Under the pieces are notes generated by a model that was not told the DNA's origin, searched no databases, and was given only the letters and a program-made list of their open reading frames with translations. Positions 1-8,755 of a stretch of DNA of 64,000 bases are shown piece after piece; position 1 is the first letter of the stretch; each line of letters opens with the position of its first letter. This stretch comes from Xenophilus sp. E41. GTDB taxonomy: Bacteria > Pseudomonadota > Gammaproteobacteria > Burkholderiales > Burkholderiaceae_C. The stretch spans positions 176,758 through 240,757 of the forward strand of contig NZ_QPIB01000012.1 of the NCBI RefSeq assembly GCF_003671765.1, in the 5' to 3' direction. The position numbers and the translations under genes are program-made.

Positions 1-753
1 GCGCGCTACCAGCGCATCCTGGACGACCCGAACGGCAACCACGTGCCGCGCGTGGTGGTGTTCGCAGGCAAGGCCGCCTCGGCCTACGCGATGGCCAAGC
101 AGGTGATCCGGCTGATCAACGACGTGGGCGCGGTCATCAACGCCGACGAGCGCGTGGGCAAGCTGCTGAAGGTGGTCTTCCTGCCCAACTACTCGGTGAG
201 CCTGGCCGAGGTGATCATGCCGGCGGCCGACCTGAGCGAGCAGATCTCCACCGCCGGCACCGAGGCCTCGGGCACCGGGAACATGAAGTTCGCGCTCAAC
301 GGCGCGCTGACCATCGGCACGCTGGACGGCGCCAACGTCGAGATGCGCGAGAACGTGGGCGAGGACAACATCTTCATCTTCGGCAACACCACTCCGCAGG
401 TGGCCGACATCCGCGCCAGCGGCTACCAGCCGCGTGATTACTACGAGGGCAATCCGGAGCTCAAGCGCGTGCTCGACGCGATCCAGTCCGGCGTCTTCTC
501 ACCCGGCGAGCCCAACCGCTACCAGGGCATCTTCGACGCGCTGGTGAACTGGGGCGACCACTACCTGCTGCTCGCGGACTACGCGAGCTACGTCGAGATG
601 CAGGGCCAGGTCGACGCGCTCTACCGCGACCCCGACGCCTGGACCCGCAAGGCGATCCTCAACGTCGCCGGCATGGGCGCCTTCTCGTCCGACCGCACCA
701 TCGCCGAATACGCGCACGAGATCTGGCGGACGAAGCCGGTGGTGCTGGGCTGA
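1..753 (+). CDS. glgP: Glycogen phosphorylase, C-terminal part (cut by window start)
   Basis: C-terminal 250 residues of glycogen phosphorylase, a family usually 800-850 residues long; the frame is open from base 1, so the start lies outside the window. The enzyme cleaves terminal alpha-1,4-linked glucose from glycogen with phosphate, giving glucose-1-phosphate, and uses pyridoxal phosphate. The PLP-attachment signature [14 protein letters not shown] lies at about 262-303, with the Schiff-base lysine in NMKF, followed by the family-typical [12 protein letters not shown]. The gene is 32 kb from, and on the opposite strand to, the glgX-glgB-glgE cluster, so glucan breakdown and synthesis are split over two loci here. 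Downstream comes a composite repeat region rather than another glg gene. Confidence 0.95.
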   Translation, partial: ARYQRILDDPNGNHVPRVVVFAGKAASAYAMAKQVIRLINDVGAVINADERVGKLLKVVFLPNYSVSLAEVIMPAADLSEQISTAGTEASGTGNMKFALNGALTIGTLDGANVEMRENVGEDNIFIFGNTTPQVADIRASGYQPRDYYEGNPELKRVLDAIQSGVFSPGEPNRYQGIFDALVNWGDHYLLLADYASYVEMQGQVDALYRDPDAWTRKAILNVAGMGAFSSDRTIAEYAHEIWRTKPVVLG

Positions 754-779
754 GATTCGGACGGCCTGAATACGGGCAT

Positions 780-977
780 CCGTACGCGAAGGGCACGAAG
801 GTTTCGCGAAGGACGCAAAAGGGGAAGACAAAAATTTGAGCGGCTGGCGGGCGCGTTCCGCGCCGCCCTGCCGCTCCTCTTTTGATAGCTGCTTGTGCAC
901 GAGGGGCGGGCGTTTCAGCCATTTTTCACTTGAATTTTTCGCGTCCTTCGCGAAACCTTCGCGCCCTTCGCGTACGG
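780..977. repeat. Long imperfect inverted repeat downstream of glgP
   Basis: Arms at about 780-820 and 936-977 are reverse complements over about 41 bases with one mismatch and one indel; each arm contains GCGAAGG/CCTTCGC units. About 115 bases separate the arms, and copy A of the dispersed GCTAT-N7-ATAGC element (873-935) sits inside the loop. A transcript could fold into a large hairpin between glgP and the converging exbD. The CTTCGCG-rich arms resemble extragenic repeats common in GC-rich proteobacteria (recollection, not a search). Confidence 0.8.
873..935 (+). repeat. Dispersed intergenic element, copy A
   Basis: Head dyad GCTCC (873-877), 7 bases, ATAGC (885-889), then TGC, a GC-rich middle and a CAGCC plus T-rich end. 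It matches copies B-H in arrangement. It lies inside the inverted repeat between glgP and exbD. Confidence 0.6.
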
Positions 978-995
978 GTGTCCGAATTCAAGCGG

Positions 996-1460
996 TCAGC
1001 GCGGTGCCTCAGGCGCCTCCGTCACGAAGCCGATCCGGCTCAGCCCCGCCTGGTTGGCGATGCCCATGAGTTCGACCACCTTGCCGTAGGGCACGGTGTG
1101 GTCCGCGCGCAGCTGGACCTCGGTGTCGCGGCTGCGCTCGGCGGCGGCCTTGAGCCGGGCCGCGAGGTCCTCGTTGCTGGCGATGCGCTGCTCGTCCAGG
1201 AACACCTGGCCGCCCGCGTCGACCGAGAGCGTGACGAAGCGCGGCGTGTCGCTGGGCTGGCCGGCGTCGGTGCGCGGCAGGTCGAGCTTGATGCTGCTGG
1301 CCATGAGCGGCGCCGTGATGATGAAGATCACCAGCAGCACCAGCATCACGTCCACCAGCGGCGTGACGTTGATGTCCGACAGCGGGCGCTGACCGCCGCC
1401 GCCCATCGCGCGCCCGCCGGCGCCGCTGGCACTGCCGAGGGAGCTGCGGCCGAACGCCAT
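996..1460 (-). CDS. ExbD/TolR-type biopolymer transport protein
   Basis: 154-residue protein of the ExbD/TolR family. A cytoplasmic N-terminus precedes one membrane helix (about residues 35-55); the helix is entered by the hallmark SDINVTPLVDVMLVLLVIF, whose aspartate takes part in proton use, and a periplasmic domain follows. Such proteins work with an ExbB/TolQ partner to pass proton-motive force to TonB or TolA at the outer membrane. The partner gene ends only 13 bases upstream of this start, so the two form one operon. No tonB, tolA, tolB or pal is adjacent, so the choice between an Exb and a Tol role is open. A glycine-rich stretch (about residues 10-25) precedes the helix. Confidence 0.9.
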   Translation of the reverse strand: MAFGRSSLGSASGAGGRAMGGGGQRPLSDINVTPLVDVMLVLLVIFIITAPLMASSIKLDLPRTDAGQPSDTPRFVTLSVDAGGQVFLDEQRIASNEDLAARLKAAAERSRDTEVQLRADHTVPYGKVVELMGIANQAGLSRIGFVTEAPEAPR

Positions 1461-1473
1461 CGCGTGGGTCGCC

Positions 1474-2178
1474 TCAGGCCGTGGTGACCGGCATCGGCCG
1501 TGCGGGCGGCACGGCAGGCGCCTCGGGTGCGAAGGTGGCGAGCAGGTCGTGCGCGAAGCCTTCCAGTTCGGCCTCGATGCGGCCGACGACGCGGCCGAAC
1601 ACGTTGTAGGCCAGCACGGCCGGAATGGCCACCGCGAGCCCGAAGGCCGTCATCACCAGCGCCTCGCCGACCGGGCCGGCCACCTTGTCGATGGTGAAAC
1701 CGCCGGTCTGCGCCGCGATGGTGGCCAGCGCGCGGTGGATGCCCCACACCGTGCCCAGCAGGCCGACGAAGGGGGCCGTGGCGCCCACCGTGGCGAGCAG
1801 GATCTGGCCTGCCTGCAGGCGACGCAACGCACCGTGCAGCGCATCGCGCAGCGCGCGGGTCAGGCGCTGGGCCAGGCTGCCTTGCGCGGCCAGGTCGCCG
1901 CGGCCGGCCTGCGCGTCCAGCGCGACCTGCTGCAACGCGAGCACCGCGGGCCGGACCAGGGCCGCACGGTCGAAACCCTGCAGGCGCTGCGACGCCTCGT
2001 CCACGCCCGGCGACTGCCAGAAGGCCGCGACGCTGCGCAGCACGTCGCGCGTGCCGCCGCGCAGCAGCCAGGCCTTCCAGAGGATCACGACCCAGCTCGC
2101 GACCGACATCGCCAGCAGCAGCGCCGCCACGGCGCGGCTGACGGCGTCGCCCTGGGTCAGGAGTTCGAGGGCGGACAT
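1474..2178 (-). CDS. ExbB/TolQ/MotA-family proton channel protein
   Basis: 234-residue inner-membrane protein of the MotA/TolQ/ExbB family, with one helix near residues 15-35 and two more in the C-terminal half. The family region ATVGATAPFVGLLGTVWGI and the later helix GEALVMTAFGLAVAIPAVL are clear. It forms the proton channel with the ExbD/TolR protein encoded just downstream. An in-frame start 36 codons earlier would give an arginine/cysteine-rich stretch typical of out-of-frame GC-rich DNA and would overlap dapB, so the methionine of MSALELL (2176-2178) is chosen. It is separated from dapB by only 19 bases and may be transcribed with it. Confidence 0.9.
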   Translation of the reverse strand: MSALELLTQGDAVSRAVAALLLAMSVASWVVILWKAWLLRGGTRDVLRSVAAFWQSPGVDEASQRLQGFDRAALVRPAVLALQQVALDAQAGRGDLAAQGSLAQRLTRALRDALHGALRRLQAGQILLATVGATAPFVGLLGTVWGIHRALATIAAQTGGFTIDKVAGPVGEALVMTAFGLAVAIPAVLAYNVFGRVVGRIEAELEGFAHDLLATFAPEAPAVPPARPMPVTTA

Positions 2179-2197
2179 GGCGGGCGCGACGAGGTGC

Positions 2198-3031
2198 TCA
2201 GCGCAGGCCCAGCACGTCGAACATGTCGAACAGGCCGGTCTTCTTCGTCGCGAGGTAGCGCGCGGCGCGCAGGCTGCCCTGTGCATAGCCGGCGCGGTTG
2301 GACGACTTGTGCGAAATCTCGATGCGCTCGCCGATGCCGGCGAACAGCACGGTGTGGTCGCCCACGATGTCCCCGCCGCGAATGGTGGCGAAGCCGATGG
2401 TGGACGGGTCGCGCTCGCCCGTCACGCCTTCACGGGCGTAGACGGCGCAATCCTTGAGGTCCCGGCCCAGCGCGTCGGCAATGACCTCGCCCATCTTGAG
2501 CGCGGTGCCCGAAGGCGCATCGACCTTGTGGCGGTGGTGCGCCTCGATGACCTCGATGTCGTAGCCGGTCGACAGGGCCTTGGCCGCCATCTCGAGCAGC
2601 TTGAAGGTGACGTTGACGCCCACGCTCATGTTGGGCGCCATGACGATGGCGATGTCCTTGGCGAAGGCGGCCACCTCGGCCTTCTGCGCATCGGAAAAGC
2701 CGGTGGTGCCGATCACGGCCTGCACGCCGAGTTCGCGGCACACGGCGAGGTGCGCCAGCGTGCCTTCGGGGCGCGTGAAGTCGATCAGCACCTGCGCATC
2801 GGCGAGGCCGGCGCGCAGGTCGTCGGTGATCAGGACGCCCGCCGGCTGGCCGAGGAAGGCGGCCGCGTCGCTGCCCAGTGCCGGACTGCCGGGGATGTCG
2901 AGCGCACCGGCCAGTTGCAGGTCGTCGGCCTGGCGCACGGCTTCGACGAGCATGCGGCCCATGCGGCCGGACGCGCCGGCGATCGCGACGCGGCGCGGGG
3001 AAGAAGACGATGAGGGGGTCGGGGAGGTCAC
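2198..3031 (-). CDS. dapB: 4-hydroxy-tetrahydrodipicolinate reductase
   Basis: 277-residue DapB, which reduces the dehydration product of 4-hydroxy-tetrahydrodipicolinate with NAD(P)H in the lysine/diaminopimelate pathway, feeding both lysine and peptidoglycan synthesis. The N-terminal nucleotide-binding motif [13 protein letters not shown] and the substrate-site segment [20 protein letters not shown] are both intact. The start codon is GTG (3029-3031) and the first 13 residues form a low-complexity serine/proline leader; no better internal methionine precedes the nucleotide fold. The gene follows bamE on the same strand and precedes the ExbB/ExbD pair; bamE-dapB neighbourhood is usual in Burkholderiales. 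Confidence 0.96.
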   Translation of the reverse strand: MTSPTPSSSSSPRRVAIAGASGRMGRMLVEAVRQADDLQLAGALDIPGSPALGSDAAAFLGQPAGVLITDDLRAGLADAQVLIDFTRPEGTLAHLAVCRELGVQAVIGTTGFSDAQKAEVAAFAKDIAIVMAPNMSVGVNVTFKLLEMAAKALSTGYDIEVIEAHHRHKVDAPSGTALKMGEVIADALGRDLKDCAVYAREGVTGERDPSTIGFATIRGGDIVGDHTVLFAGIGERIEISHKSSNRAGYAQGSLRAARYLATKKTGLFDMFDVLGLR

Positions 3032-3119
3032 GCGCGGCAGGCCTGGGGGCGTCGGATCGGGAGGGGGAGGACGCCACCCGCAGCGGCCGGTGGCGCCCCC
3101 GGGACGCGAGGGACGCCGC

Positions 3120-3674
3120 TCAGCGCGGCGACTCGAGCGGCGGGTAGGTCGGCGGCAGCGGCGTCAGCGAGCGCGCCGAGGCCTCGGTCGATTTCGCGTC
3201 GGCCGGCGCATCGAACTTCTTGAGCTGGTCTTCGGTGGCCTCGAGCACGGGCACCTTGCCGGACTTCTTGCGGGTGTCGATGGTGGAGACGAACTCCTGC
3301 TCGCTGGGCATGGGGTCGCCCTCGAAGCTGGCCAGCGTGTCGCCGTTGAACATCAACGTCAGACGGCGCTGCTGGGGATCGACGCCCTGGCGCTTGATGG
3401 TGAAGACGTAGTCCCAGCGGTTGGAATGGAACACGTCGGTCAGCAGCGAGGTGCCGAGGATGTCACGCACCTGCTGGCGCGTCATGCCGGGCTTGAGGGC
3501 CTCGACCTGCTCCTTGGTGACCACGTTGCCCTGCACGACCTCCACCTTGTAGGGGGTGACGGCGTACAGCGCGTTGCGCATGCGATCGCTGGTGCTGCTG
3601 CACCCGGCCACGCCGATGCCTGCGAGCAGGGCGGCAGCCAGCAGCAGCGGCTGGCGTTGGGTTGAACCAAGCAT
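3120..3674 (-). CDS. bamE: Outer-membrane assembly lipoprotein BamE (SmpA/OmlA)
   Basis: 184-residue SmpA/OmlA-family lipoprotein, the small accessory subunit of the BAM complex that inserts beta-barrel proteins into the outer membrane. The signal peptide ends in a lipobox, VAGC, with the acylated cysteine at residue 25. The family core [18 protein letters not shown], followed by a tryptophan/tyrosine strand (NRWDYVF), is present. The C-terminal extension after about residue 120 is longer than in enteric BamE and low in complexity. It is divergent from fur with only about 85 bases between the starts, an arrangement common in betaproteobacteria that suggests a shared promoter region. Confidence 0.95.
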   Translation of the reverse strand: MLGSTQRQPLLLAAALLAGIGVAGCSSTSDRMRNALYAVTPYKVEVVQGNVVTKEQVEALKPGMTRQQVRDILGTSLLTDVFHSNRWDYVFTIKRQGVDPQQRRLTLMFNGDTLASFEGDPMPSEQEFVSTIDTRKKSGKVPVLEATEDQLKKFDAPADAKSTEASARSLTPLPPTYPPLESPR

Positions 3675-3760
3675 GGGAAAAAGGCGTAGCGATATGATCC
3701 GAAGATTGTAGCGGCAGGCCCTTGCCGGGCCTTCGCCGCGGTCCTGCTGCCGAGATGACC

Positions 3761-4183
3761 ATGGGCAACATCGACAACCTCAAGAGCACCGGCCTGAAGG
3801 CCACCCTTCCCCGCCTCAAGATCCTGGAAATCTTCCAGGCCGGCGGGTTGCGGCACATGACGGCCGAAGACGTGTTCCGGGTGCTGCTCAACGAACATTC
3901 CGACATCGGCCTGGCCACCGTGTACCGCGTGCTGACGCAGTTCGAACAGGCCGGCATCCTCTCGCGCAGCCACTTCGAGAGCGGCAAGGCCGTGTACGAG
4001 CTCAACGAGGGCACGCACCACGACCACCTGGTGTGCACGTCCTGCGGCAAGGTCGAGGAGTTCTACGACGCCGAGATCGAGCGCCGCCAGCAACTGATCG
4101 CCAAGGACAAGGGCTGGCATCTGCAGGACCACGCCATGTCGCTGTACGGCGTGTGCGCCGACTGCCAGGCCAAGCAGCACTGA
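3761..4183 (+). CDS. fur: Ferric uptake regulator Fur
   Basis: 140-residue Fur, an iron-responsive repressor that binds Fur boxes when loaded with Fe(II). An N-terminal winged helix ([15 protein letters not shown], then AEDVFRVLL and [16 protein letters not shown]) precedes the dimerisation and metal domain with [16 protein letters not shown] and a second CADC pair that would bind structural zinc. The start is placed at the methionine of MGNIDNL, with a GAG six bases upstream. An ATG two codons earlier (3755) is equally possible; the far upstream ATG at 3722 would add an arginine/glycine-rich stretch and is unlikely. It converges on hprK and diverges from bamE. Confidence 0.95.
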   Translation: MGNIDNLKSTGLKATLPRLKILEIFQAGGLRHMTAEDVFRVLLNEHSDIGLATVYRVLTQFEQAGILSRSHFESGKAVYELNEGTHHDHLVCTSCGKVEEFYDAEIERRQQLIAKDKGWHLQDHAMSLYGVCADCQAKQH

Positions 4184-4202
4184 GTGGCGGCGGAGGCGAC
4201 GC

Positions 4203-5153
4203 TCAGTCGCCCTGCTCCATGGCCTTGTGGTGCCGCGCGACGAAGTCGGCGTAGGTGTCGATGCCCCGCAGCTGCAGGATCGAATTGCGCACGGCCGCTT
4301 CCACCAGCACGGCGATGTTGCGGCCGGCCACCACCTGGATGACGGCCTTGCGCACCGGCACGCCCAGCACGTCCTGCGTCAGCGGCTCGGCCGGCAGGCG
4401 CTCGTAGTCGCGCTCGAAGGAGTCGCGGCGCACCAGGTGAACGATGAGGTTCAGGCGCATCTTCCGGCGCACGGCCGTCTCGCCGAAGATGGCCTTGATG
4501 TCCAGCAGGCCGATGCCGCGCACTTCCAGCAGGTTCTGCAGCAGGTCCGGGCAGCGGCCCACGATGGTCGCCTGGTTGATGCGGTACAGGTCCACCGCGT
4601 CGTCGGCCACCAGGCCGTTGCCGCGCGAGATCAGCTCCAGCCCCAGCTCGCTCTTGCCCAGGCCGGACTCGCCCGTGATCATCACGCCCATGCCCAGGAT
4701 GTCCATGAACACGCCGTGCATCGACGTGCGCTCGGCGAAGTGCTTGGACAGGTAGGCACGCAGCACGTCGATCACGAAGGCCGAGGACTCGCGCGTGGCG
4801 AACAGCGGCAGCTGGGCCCGTTCGCAGATCGACAGCAGTTCGTCCGGCGCGGCTTGGCCGTCGGCCAGCACCAGCATGGGCGGCTCCAGGGTCACGATGC
4901 GGGCGATGCGGCGAGCGCAATCCTCGGCCGTGCCGCGTGTGAGGTACGCGATCTCGCGCGCGCCCATGATCTGCACGCGGTACGGGTGGATGTAATTCAG
5001 GTAGCCGACCAGGTCGGCCGCGGACTGGGCGCGGCTGATGACGTCGGGGTCGAACTGGCGCTCCGAGGCGCCCAGGCCCGCAAGCCATTCCCAGCGCAAG
5101 GCGCCGCGGAATTCCTCGAACATCGCGTCCGCGCTGATGACCGTCGGTTTCAT
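4203..5153 (-). CDS. hprK: HPr kinase/phosphorylase
   Basis: 316-residue HprK, which phosphorylates HPr (or Crh-like partners) on a serine and also removes that phosphate. The P-loop [15 protein letters not shown] lies near residue 155 after an N-terminal MurF-like domain. The family signature [18 protein letters not shown] and the C-terminal segment [18 protein letters not shown] are intact. In proteobacteria HprK usually belongs to a regulatory rather than a sugar-transporting PTS. It is the last gene of the hpf-ptsN-hprK set (55 bases after ptsN) and converges on fur. No HPr or enzyme I gene is in the window. Confidence 0.95.
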   Translation of the reverse strand: MKPTVISADAMFEEFRGALRWEWLAGLGASERQFDPDVISRAQSAADLVGYLNYIHPYRVQIMGAREIAYLTRGTAEDCARRIARIVTLEPPMLVLADGQAAPDELLSICERAQLPLFATRESSAFVIDVLRAYLSKHFAERTSMHGVFMDILGMGVMITGESGLGKSELGLELISRGNGLVADDAVDLYRINQATIVGRCPDLLQNLLEVRGIGLLDIKAIFGETAVRRKMRLNLIVHLVRRDSFERDYERLPAEPLTQDVLGVPVRKAVIQVVAGRNIAVLVEAAVRNSILQLRGIDTYADFVARHHKAMEQGD

Positions 5154-5208
5154 GGGTGCATTGTGACGGCGCCGACCGGCGCCCCGCGCGGCCGGGCGCG
5201 AGGGAGCG

Positions 5209-5676
5209 TCAGGCGACCTGCGTGGAACGCCAGCCGGCGATCAGCGCGTGCAGTTCCGTGGCGTCGCTGCTGGTCTTGATCTTTTCCCGCAGGGCCGCGT
5301 CGCTGAGCATCTCGGCGATCTCGGAGAGGATTTCCAGGTGCTTCTGCGTGGCCGCCTCGGGCACCAGCAGGAAGATGAGCAGCATGACCGGCTGCTCGTC
5401 CGGGGCGTCGAAGCCGATCGGGTTGGCCAGCTGGAAGACGGCCGCCATCGGCGCCTTCAAGCCCTTGATCCGGCCGTGCGGGATGGCCACGCCATGCCCC
5501 AGCCCGGTGGAGCCGAGCCGCTCGCGGGCGAACAGGCTGTCGGTGATCAGGGCACGGCCCAGGCCATGGAGGTTCTCGAACAGCAGACCGGCCTCTTCGA
5601 AGGCCCGCTTCTTGCTGGTGGCGTCGACGCTCACGAGAACTTGAGCGGGCGGCAGGATGGACGCGAGACGGTTCAT
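5209..5676 (-). CDS. ptsN: Nitrogen-PTS EIIA-type regulatory protein PtsN
   Basis: 155-residue EIIA-Ntr protein, the end acceptor of the nitrogen phosphotransferase relay; it does not move sugar but controls other proteins by its phosphorylation state. The phosphorylation site [13 protein letters not shown] is intact, with the acceptor His67 in the PHG triplet. Length and domain match the family. It lies between hpf and hprK on the same strand. In many proteobacteria ptsN sits in the rpoN operon; here rpoN is not upstream of hpf, so the set is detached from the sigma-54 gene. Confidence 0.95.
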   Translation of the reverse strand: MNRLASILPPAQVLVSVDATSKKRAFEEAGLLFENLHGLGRALITDSLFARERLGSTGLGHGVAIPHGRIKGLKAPMAAVFQLANPIGFDAPDEQPVMLLIFLLVPEAATQKHLEILSEIAEMLSDAALREKIKTSSDATELHALIAGWRSTQVA

Positions 5677-5834
5677 GGTGGGGTCGGGGCGCGATTATGC
5701 ACCTCCCGCCTTGTCTGCACCAGAAATGTCAAAGCCGCCCGAAGACGGCTTGCAAGAGGATTTGCCCGGGGGTCCCGGCGGGCTCTACACAAAATTCTAC
5801 AAAGAAAGTGCTCAGCGCCGGGAGCGGGTGGCCC

Positions 5835-6164
5835 TCACATCACGCGCTTGGGCGCGGCGTGGTGGTGGTCCTGCAGGCGGTCCTTGTGGCGCACCACCTG
5901 GCGGTCGAGCTTGTCGACCAGCTCGTCCACCGCGGCGTACAGATCAGCGTGGCTGCACTCGGCGAACATGTCATTGCCCTTGACGTGGATGTTGCACTCG
6001 GCGCGTTGCCGGCGTTCCTTCTCCTTCTGCTTTTCCACCGTGAGGATCACCCGCACATCGACCACCTGGTCGAAATGACGCGTGATCCGGTCGAGCTTGT
6101 TGGTGACATAGCTGCGAAGCGCGGGGGTGACGTCGAGGTGATGACCGCTGATCGTCAAGTTCAT
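5835..6164 (-). CDS. hpf: Ribosome hibernation promoting factor (short form)
   Basis: 109-residue short-form HPF, which binds the 30S decoding region and helps form inactive 100S ribosomes in stationary phase or stress. The family start [17 protein letters not shown] and the central beta-alpha-beta pattern are clear; the long-form dimerisation domain is absent. It ends in a histidine-rich tail (HHH near residue 100). A near-perfect Shine-Dalgarno AGGAGGT lies eight bases before the ATG, implying strong translation. It is the first gene of the hpf-ptsN-hprK set, with a 158-base gap to ptsN. Confidence 0.94.
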   Translation of the reverse strand: MNLTISGHHLDVTPALRSYVTNKLDRITRHFDQVVDVRVILTVEKQKEKERRQRAECNIHVKGNDMFAECSHADLYAAVDELVDKLDRQVVRHKDRLQDHHHAAPKRVM

Positions 6165-6283
6165 GAATGACCTCCTGGAAATTGACGGTTGGAAAACGGC
6201 ACGCGCCGGATGGCGCTGGCCGGCGGGAGAAACAGGAACGTTGGGAGTGCTTTTGTTGTTGTTCGAGGAAGGACGGTCGATTC

Positions 6284-6312
6284 ACTATGCCCGGGGCGTC
6301 ATCGAATTGCAA
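6284..6312 (-). promoter_or_regulatory. hpf: Candidate sigma-70 promoter for hpf-ptsN-hprK
   Basis: On the minus strand TTGCAA (6312-6307), a 17-base spacer and CATAGT (6289-6284) resemble -35 and -10 boxes with the optimal spacing, each matching four of six consensus bases. Transcription would begin near 6277, leaving a leader of about 110 bases before hpf. The rest of the 6165-6420 gap shows no gene I can support. Confidence 0.3.
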
Positions 6313-6420
6313 TCCCCGCAGTTGCCCAGGGTCAAAGCAGGCGGCGAATGCTTCCAGATCGATAGCAGCGACCGCTGGCGGCACCAGCGTTCGCACAGGC
6401 ATGAGGCCCAATGACTGACC

Positions 6421-8532
6421 TCAGCGCCAGTTGGCGCGCAGCCGCGCCCGCAGGTCCATCACGGCGGCCGGCGGCGGCACGAAGACGGGTTGCGGCGGTG
6501 GCGGCGGCCAGGTCACACACTCGAAGGCAGGCAGGTCCGACTCGGGCAGGAAGCGCGTGCGCCCGGCGTACATGTGGCGATCGCCGCGTGCGCTCTGCTG
6601 CGTGACGTAGAAGCGCTGCGGCACCAGCAGGTGCAGGTGGTCCCGCGCGCGCGTCATCGCGACGTAGAGCAGGCGCCGCTCCTCTTCCAGCTCGTGCGTG
6701 CCCTGCGCCACGTCGGCCGGCAGGCAGCCGTCGACGACGTTGAGGACGTGCACCGCGTTCCACTCCTGGCCCTTGGCGGAGTGGATGGTCGAAAGGATGA
6801 GGTAGTCCTCGTCGAGCAGCGGCGGGCCGGGCCGGTCGCTCGTGGACTCGGGCGGGTCGAGCGTGAGCTCGGTGATGAATCGCTCGCGCGATGCATAGCC
6901 TGCGGCCAGCTGCGCGAGCTGTTCGATGTCACCGCGGCGCACCATCGCATCCTCGTGCAGGCGTTCCAGGTGCGGCAGGTACCACGCCGTGGCCGCCTCC
7001 ATCTCGGCGGGCCACCCGGCCTGGCCGGCACGCAGCGCGCTCCAGGCTTCGGCGAAGCGCGCCCATTCCTCGCGTGCGGCGACGGGCGGCACGAAGGCCT
7101 GCAACGCGACCGACGGCTCGGCGGCCTCGTCCATCGCATCGAGCAGGCGAGCGGCCGTGGCAGGGCCGACGCCCGGGATCAGTTGCACCACACGAAAGCC
7201 GGCCAGCCGGCTGCGCGGGTTCTGCACGAAGCGCAGCAGCGCGAGCAGGTCCTTCACATGCGTGGCCTCGAGGAACTTGAGGCCGCCGTACTTGACGAAG
7301 GGGATGTTGCGCCGCGCGAGCTCCAGCTCGAGCGCGGCGCTGTGGCTGGAGGTGCGGAACAACACCGCCTGCTGCTTGAGCGCGAGGCCGTTCTCGCGCC
7401 GCGCCAGCACGCTGTCGGCCACCCAAACGGCCTGCTGCGCCTCGTCGGGCACCAGCACGATCTGCGGGAGGCCCGCCGAGGGCTTGTCGGTCCACAGCCG
7501 CTTCGCGTAGCGCTCGGCCGCATGCGCCATGACGGCGTTGGAGGCATCCAGGATGGGCTGCGTCGAACGGTAGTTGCGCTCCAGCGTGACCACGCGTGCG
7601 GGCTGCGAGAACTGCGACGGGAAGTCGAGGATGTTGCGCACCGTCGCGCCGCGGAACGAATAGATCGACTGCGCGTCGTCGCCCACCGCCGTGACGCCGG
7701 CGCCGTCGGGCTTCAGGCGCAGCAGGATCTCGGCCTGCAGGCGGTTGGTGTCCTGGTACTCGTCGACCAGCACGTGGTCGAAGCGCGCACCGACGTGGGC
7801 GGCAATCGACGGCTCGCCCATCATCTCGGACCAGGCCAGCAGCAGGTCGTCGTAATCGAGCACGTTCTGCTGCTGCTTGGCCTCGACGTACGCGCCGAAG
7901 AGGCGCGGCAGCTGCTCGGCCCAGTCGGCACACCAGGGGAAGGCCTGCGCCAGCACCGTCGCCAGCGGCAGCCGCGTGTTCACGGTGCGCGAGTAGATGG
8001 ACAGGCAGGTGCCCTTCATCGGGAAGCGCTTCTCGGTGCGCGAATAGCCCAGGTCGTTGCGCACCAGGCCCATCAGGTCCTCGGCGTCGCCACGGTCGTG
8101 GATGGTGAAGTCGGGGTCCAGCCCGATCTGCGGCGCGTACTCGCGCAGCAGCCGCGCGCCGATGCCGTGGAAGGTGCCGGCCCAGGGCAGCGCGGGCGCG
8201 GCGTCGGCGCGCAGGCCCAGCACGCGCGCGGCCACCTGCCCGGCGCGGCGCGACATCTCCTGCGCCGCGCGGCGCGAGAAGGTCAAGAGCAGGATGCGTT
8301 GCGGATCGGCCCCCTGCGCGATGAGGTGCGCCACGCGATGGGCCAGCGTGCTGGTCTTGCCCGAGCCGGCGCCGGCGATGACGAGCAGCGGGCCGTTGTC
8401 GGCGGCCTGTGGGCCGACCCCGTGGTCGACCGCCGCGCGCTGCGCCTCGTTGAGCGTGCCCAGGGCCTGCGCCAGGCGCTCGGCGGGCGTGCCGGCAGCG
8501 GGCGCAAGAACGTCGGACGCGAGGGCGGACAT
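6421..8532 (-). CDS. UvrD/Rep-family ATP-dependent DNA helicase
   Basis: 703-residue superfamily 1A helicase that unwinds DNA 3'-5' with ATP. The motifs appear in order: Walker A VIAGAGSGKTSTLAHR near residue 55, Walker B VDEYQDTN, DDAQSIYSFRGA, ERNYRSTQPIL, then STIHSAKGQEWNAVHVLNV and LLYVAMTRARDHLHLL in the last third. The C-terminus is proline-rich (WPPPPPQPVFVPPP). A start 27 codons upstream is possible, but that stretch lacks family resemblance, so the methionine of MSALASD (8530-8532) is preferred. It could be a Rep- or PcrA-like repair or replication helicase; the exact subfamily cannot be fixed from motifs alone. Confidence 0.93.
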   Translation of the reverse strand: MSALASDVLAPAAGTPAERLAQALGTLNEAQRAAVDHGVGPQAADNGPLLVIAGAGSGKTSTLAHRVAHLIAQGADPQRILLLTFSRRAAQEMSRRAGQVAARVLGLRADAAPALPWAGTFHGIGARLLREYAPQIGLDPDFTIHDRGDAEDLMGLVRNDLGYSRTEKRFPMKGTCLSIYSRTVNTRLPLATVLAQAFPWCADWAEQLPRLFGAYVEAKQQQNVLDYDDLLLAWSEMMGEPSIAAHVGARFDHVLVDEYQDTNRLQAEILLRLKPDGAGVTAVGDDAQSIYSFRGATVRNILDFPSQFSQPARVVTLERNYRSTQPILDASNAVMAHAAERYAKRLWTDKPSAGLPQIVLVPDEAQQAVWVADSVLARRENGLALKQQAVLFRTSSHSAALELELARRNIPFVKYGGLKFLEATHVKDLLALLRFVQNPRSRLAGFRVVQLIPGVGPATAARLLDAMDEAAEPSVALQAFVPPVAAREEWARFAEAWSALRAGQAGWPAEMEAATAWYLPHLERLHEDAMVRRGDIEQLAQLAAGYASRERFITELTLDPPESTSDRPGPPLLDEDYLILSTIHSAKGQEWNAVHVLNVVDGCLPADVAQGTHELEEERRLLYVAMTRARDHLHLLVPQRFYVTQQSARGDRHMYAGRTRFLPESDLPAFECVTWPPPPPQPVFVPPPAAVMDLRARLRANWR

Positions 8533-8652
8533 GGGCACGAAATGTACTGGATATCCATCCAGATGATGCGAGGTCGGATGATGCTGCAGTGCCATAATCC
8601 GGCCCCGCTGCAACCACCGGAGTGTTCACTTGGAACCCGACCCGTCTTGGCA

Positions 8653-8704
8653 GCTTTCAACTCCGGCCTGAGCCCGGCCTGCGGTCGGCGCGGAGCTTGA
8701 AAGC
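8653..8704 (+). promoter_or_regulatory. Strong hairpin in the corA leader
   Basis: GCTTTCAACTCCG (8653-8665) pairs with CGGAGCTTGAAAGC (8691-8704) with a single bulged base, closing a GC-rich loop; it ends 51 bases before the corA start. A run of Cs and Ts follows rather than a T-tract, so it is not a classic terminator. It could be a leader control element or a divergent-gene boundary hairpin; it does not resemble an M-box that I can recognise. Confidence 0.45.
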
Positions 8705-8755
8705 GCCCCTTTCCCCGCCCCTTTTGCCCACCGCTCAGTCAACCGGGAGCACGCC

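Noticed and set aside
6290-6335. Sigma-54 promoter upstream of hpf
   Set aside because: GG and GC pairs are present on the minus strand but 16 rather than 12 bases apart.
6163-6414. 83-codon plus-strand frame in the hpf leader
   Set aside because: It has no ribosome site or family and overlaps the hpf start and promoter region.
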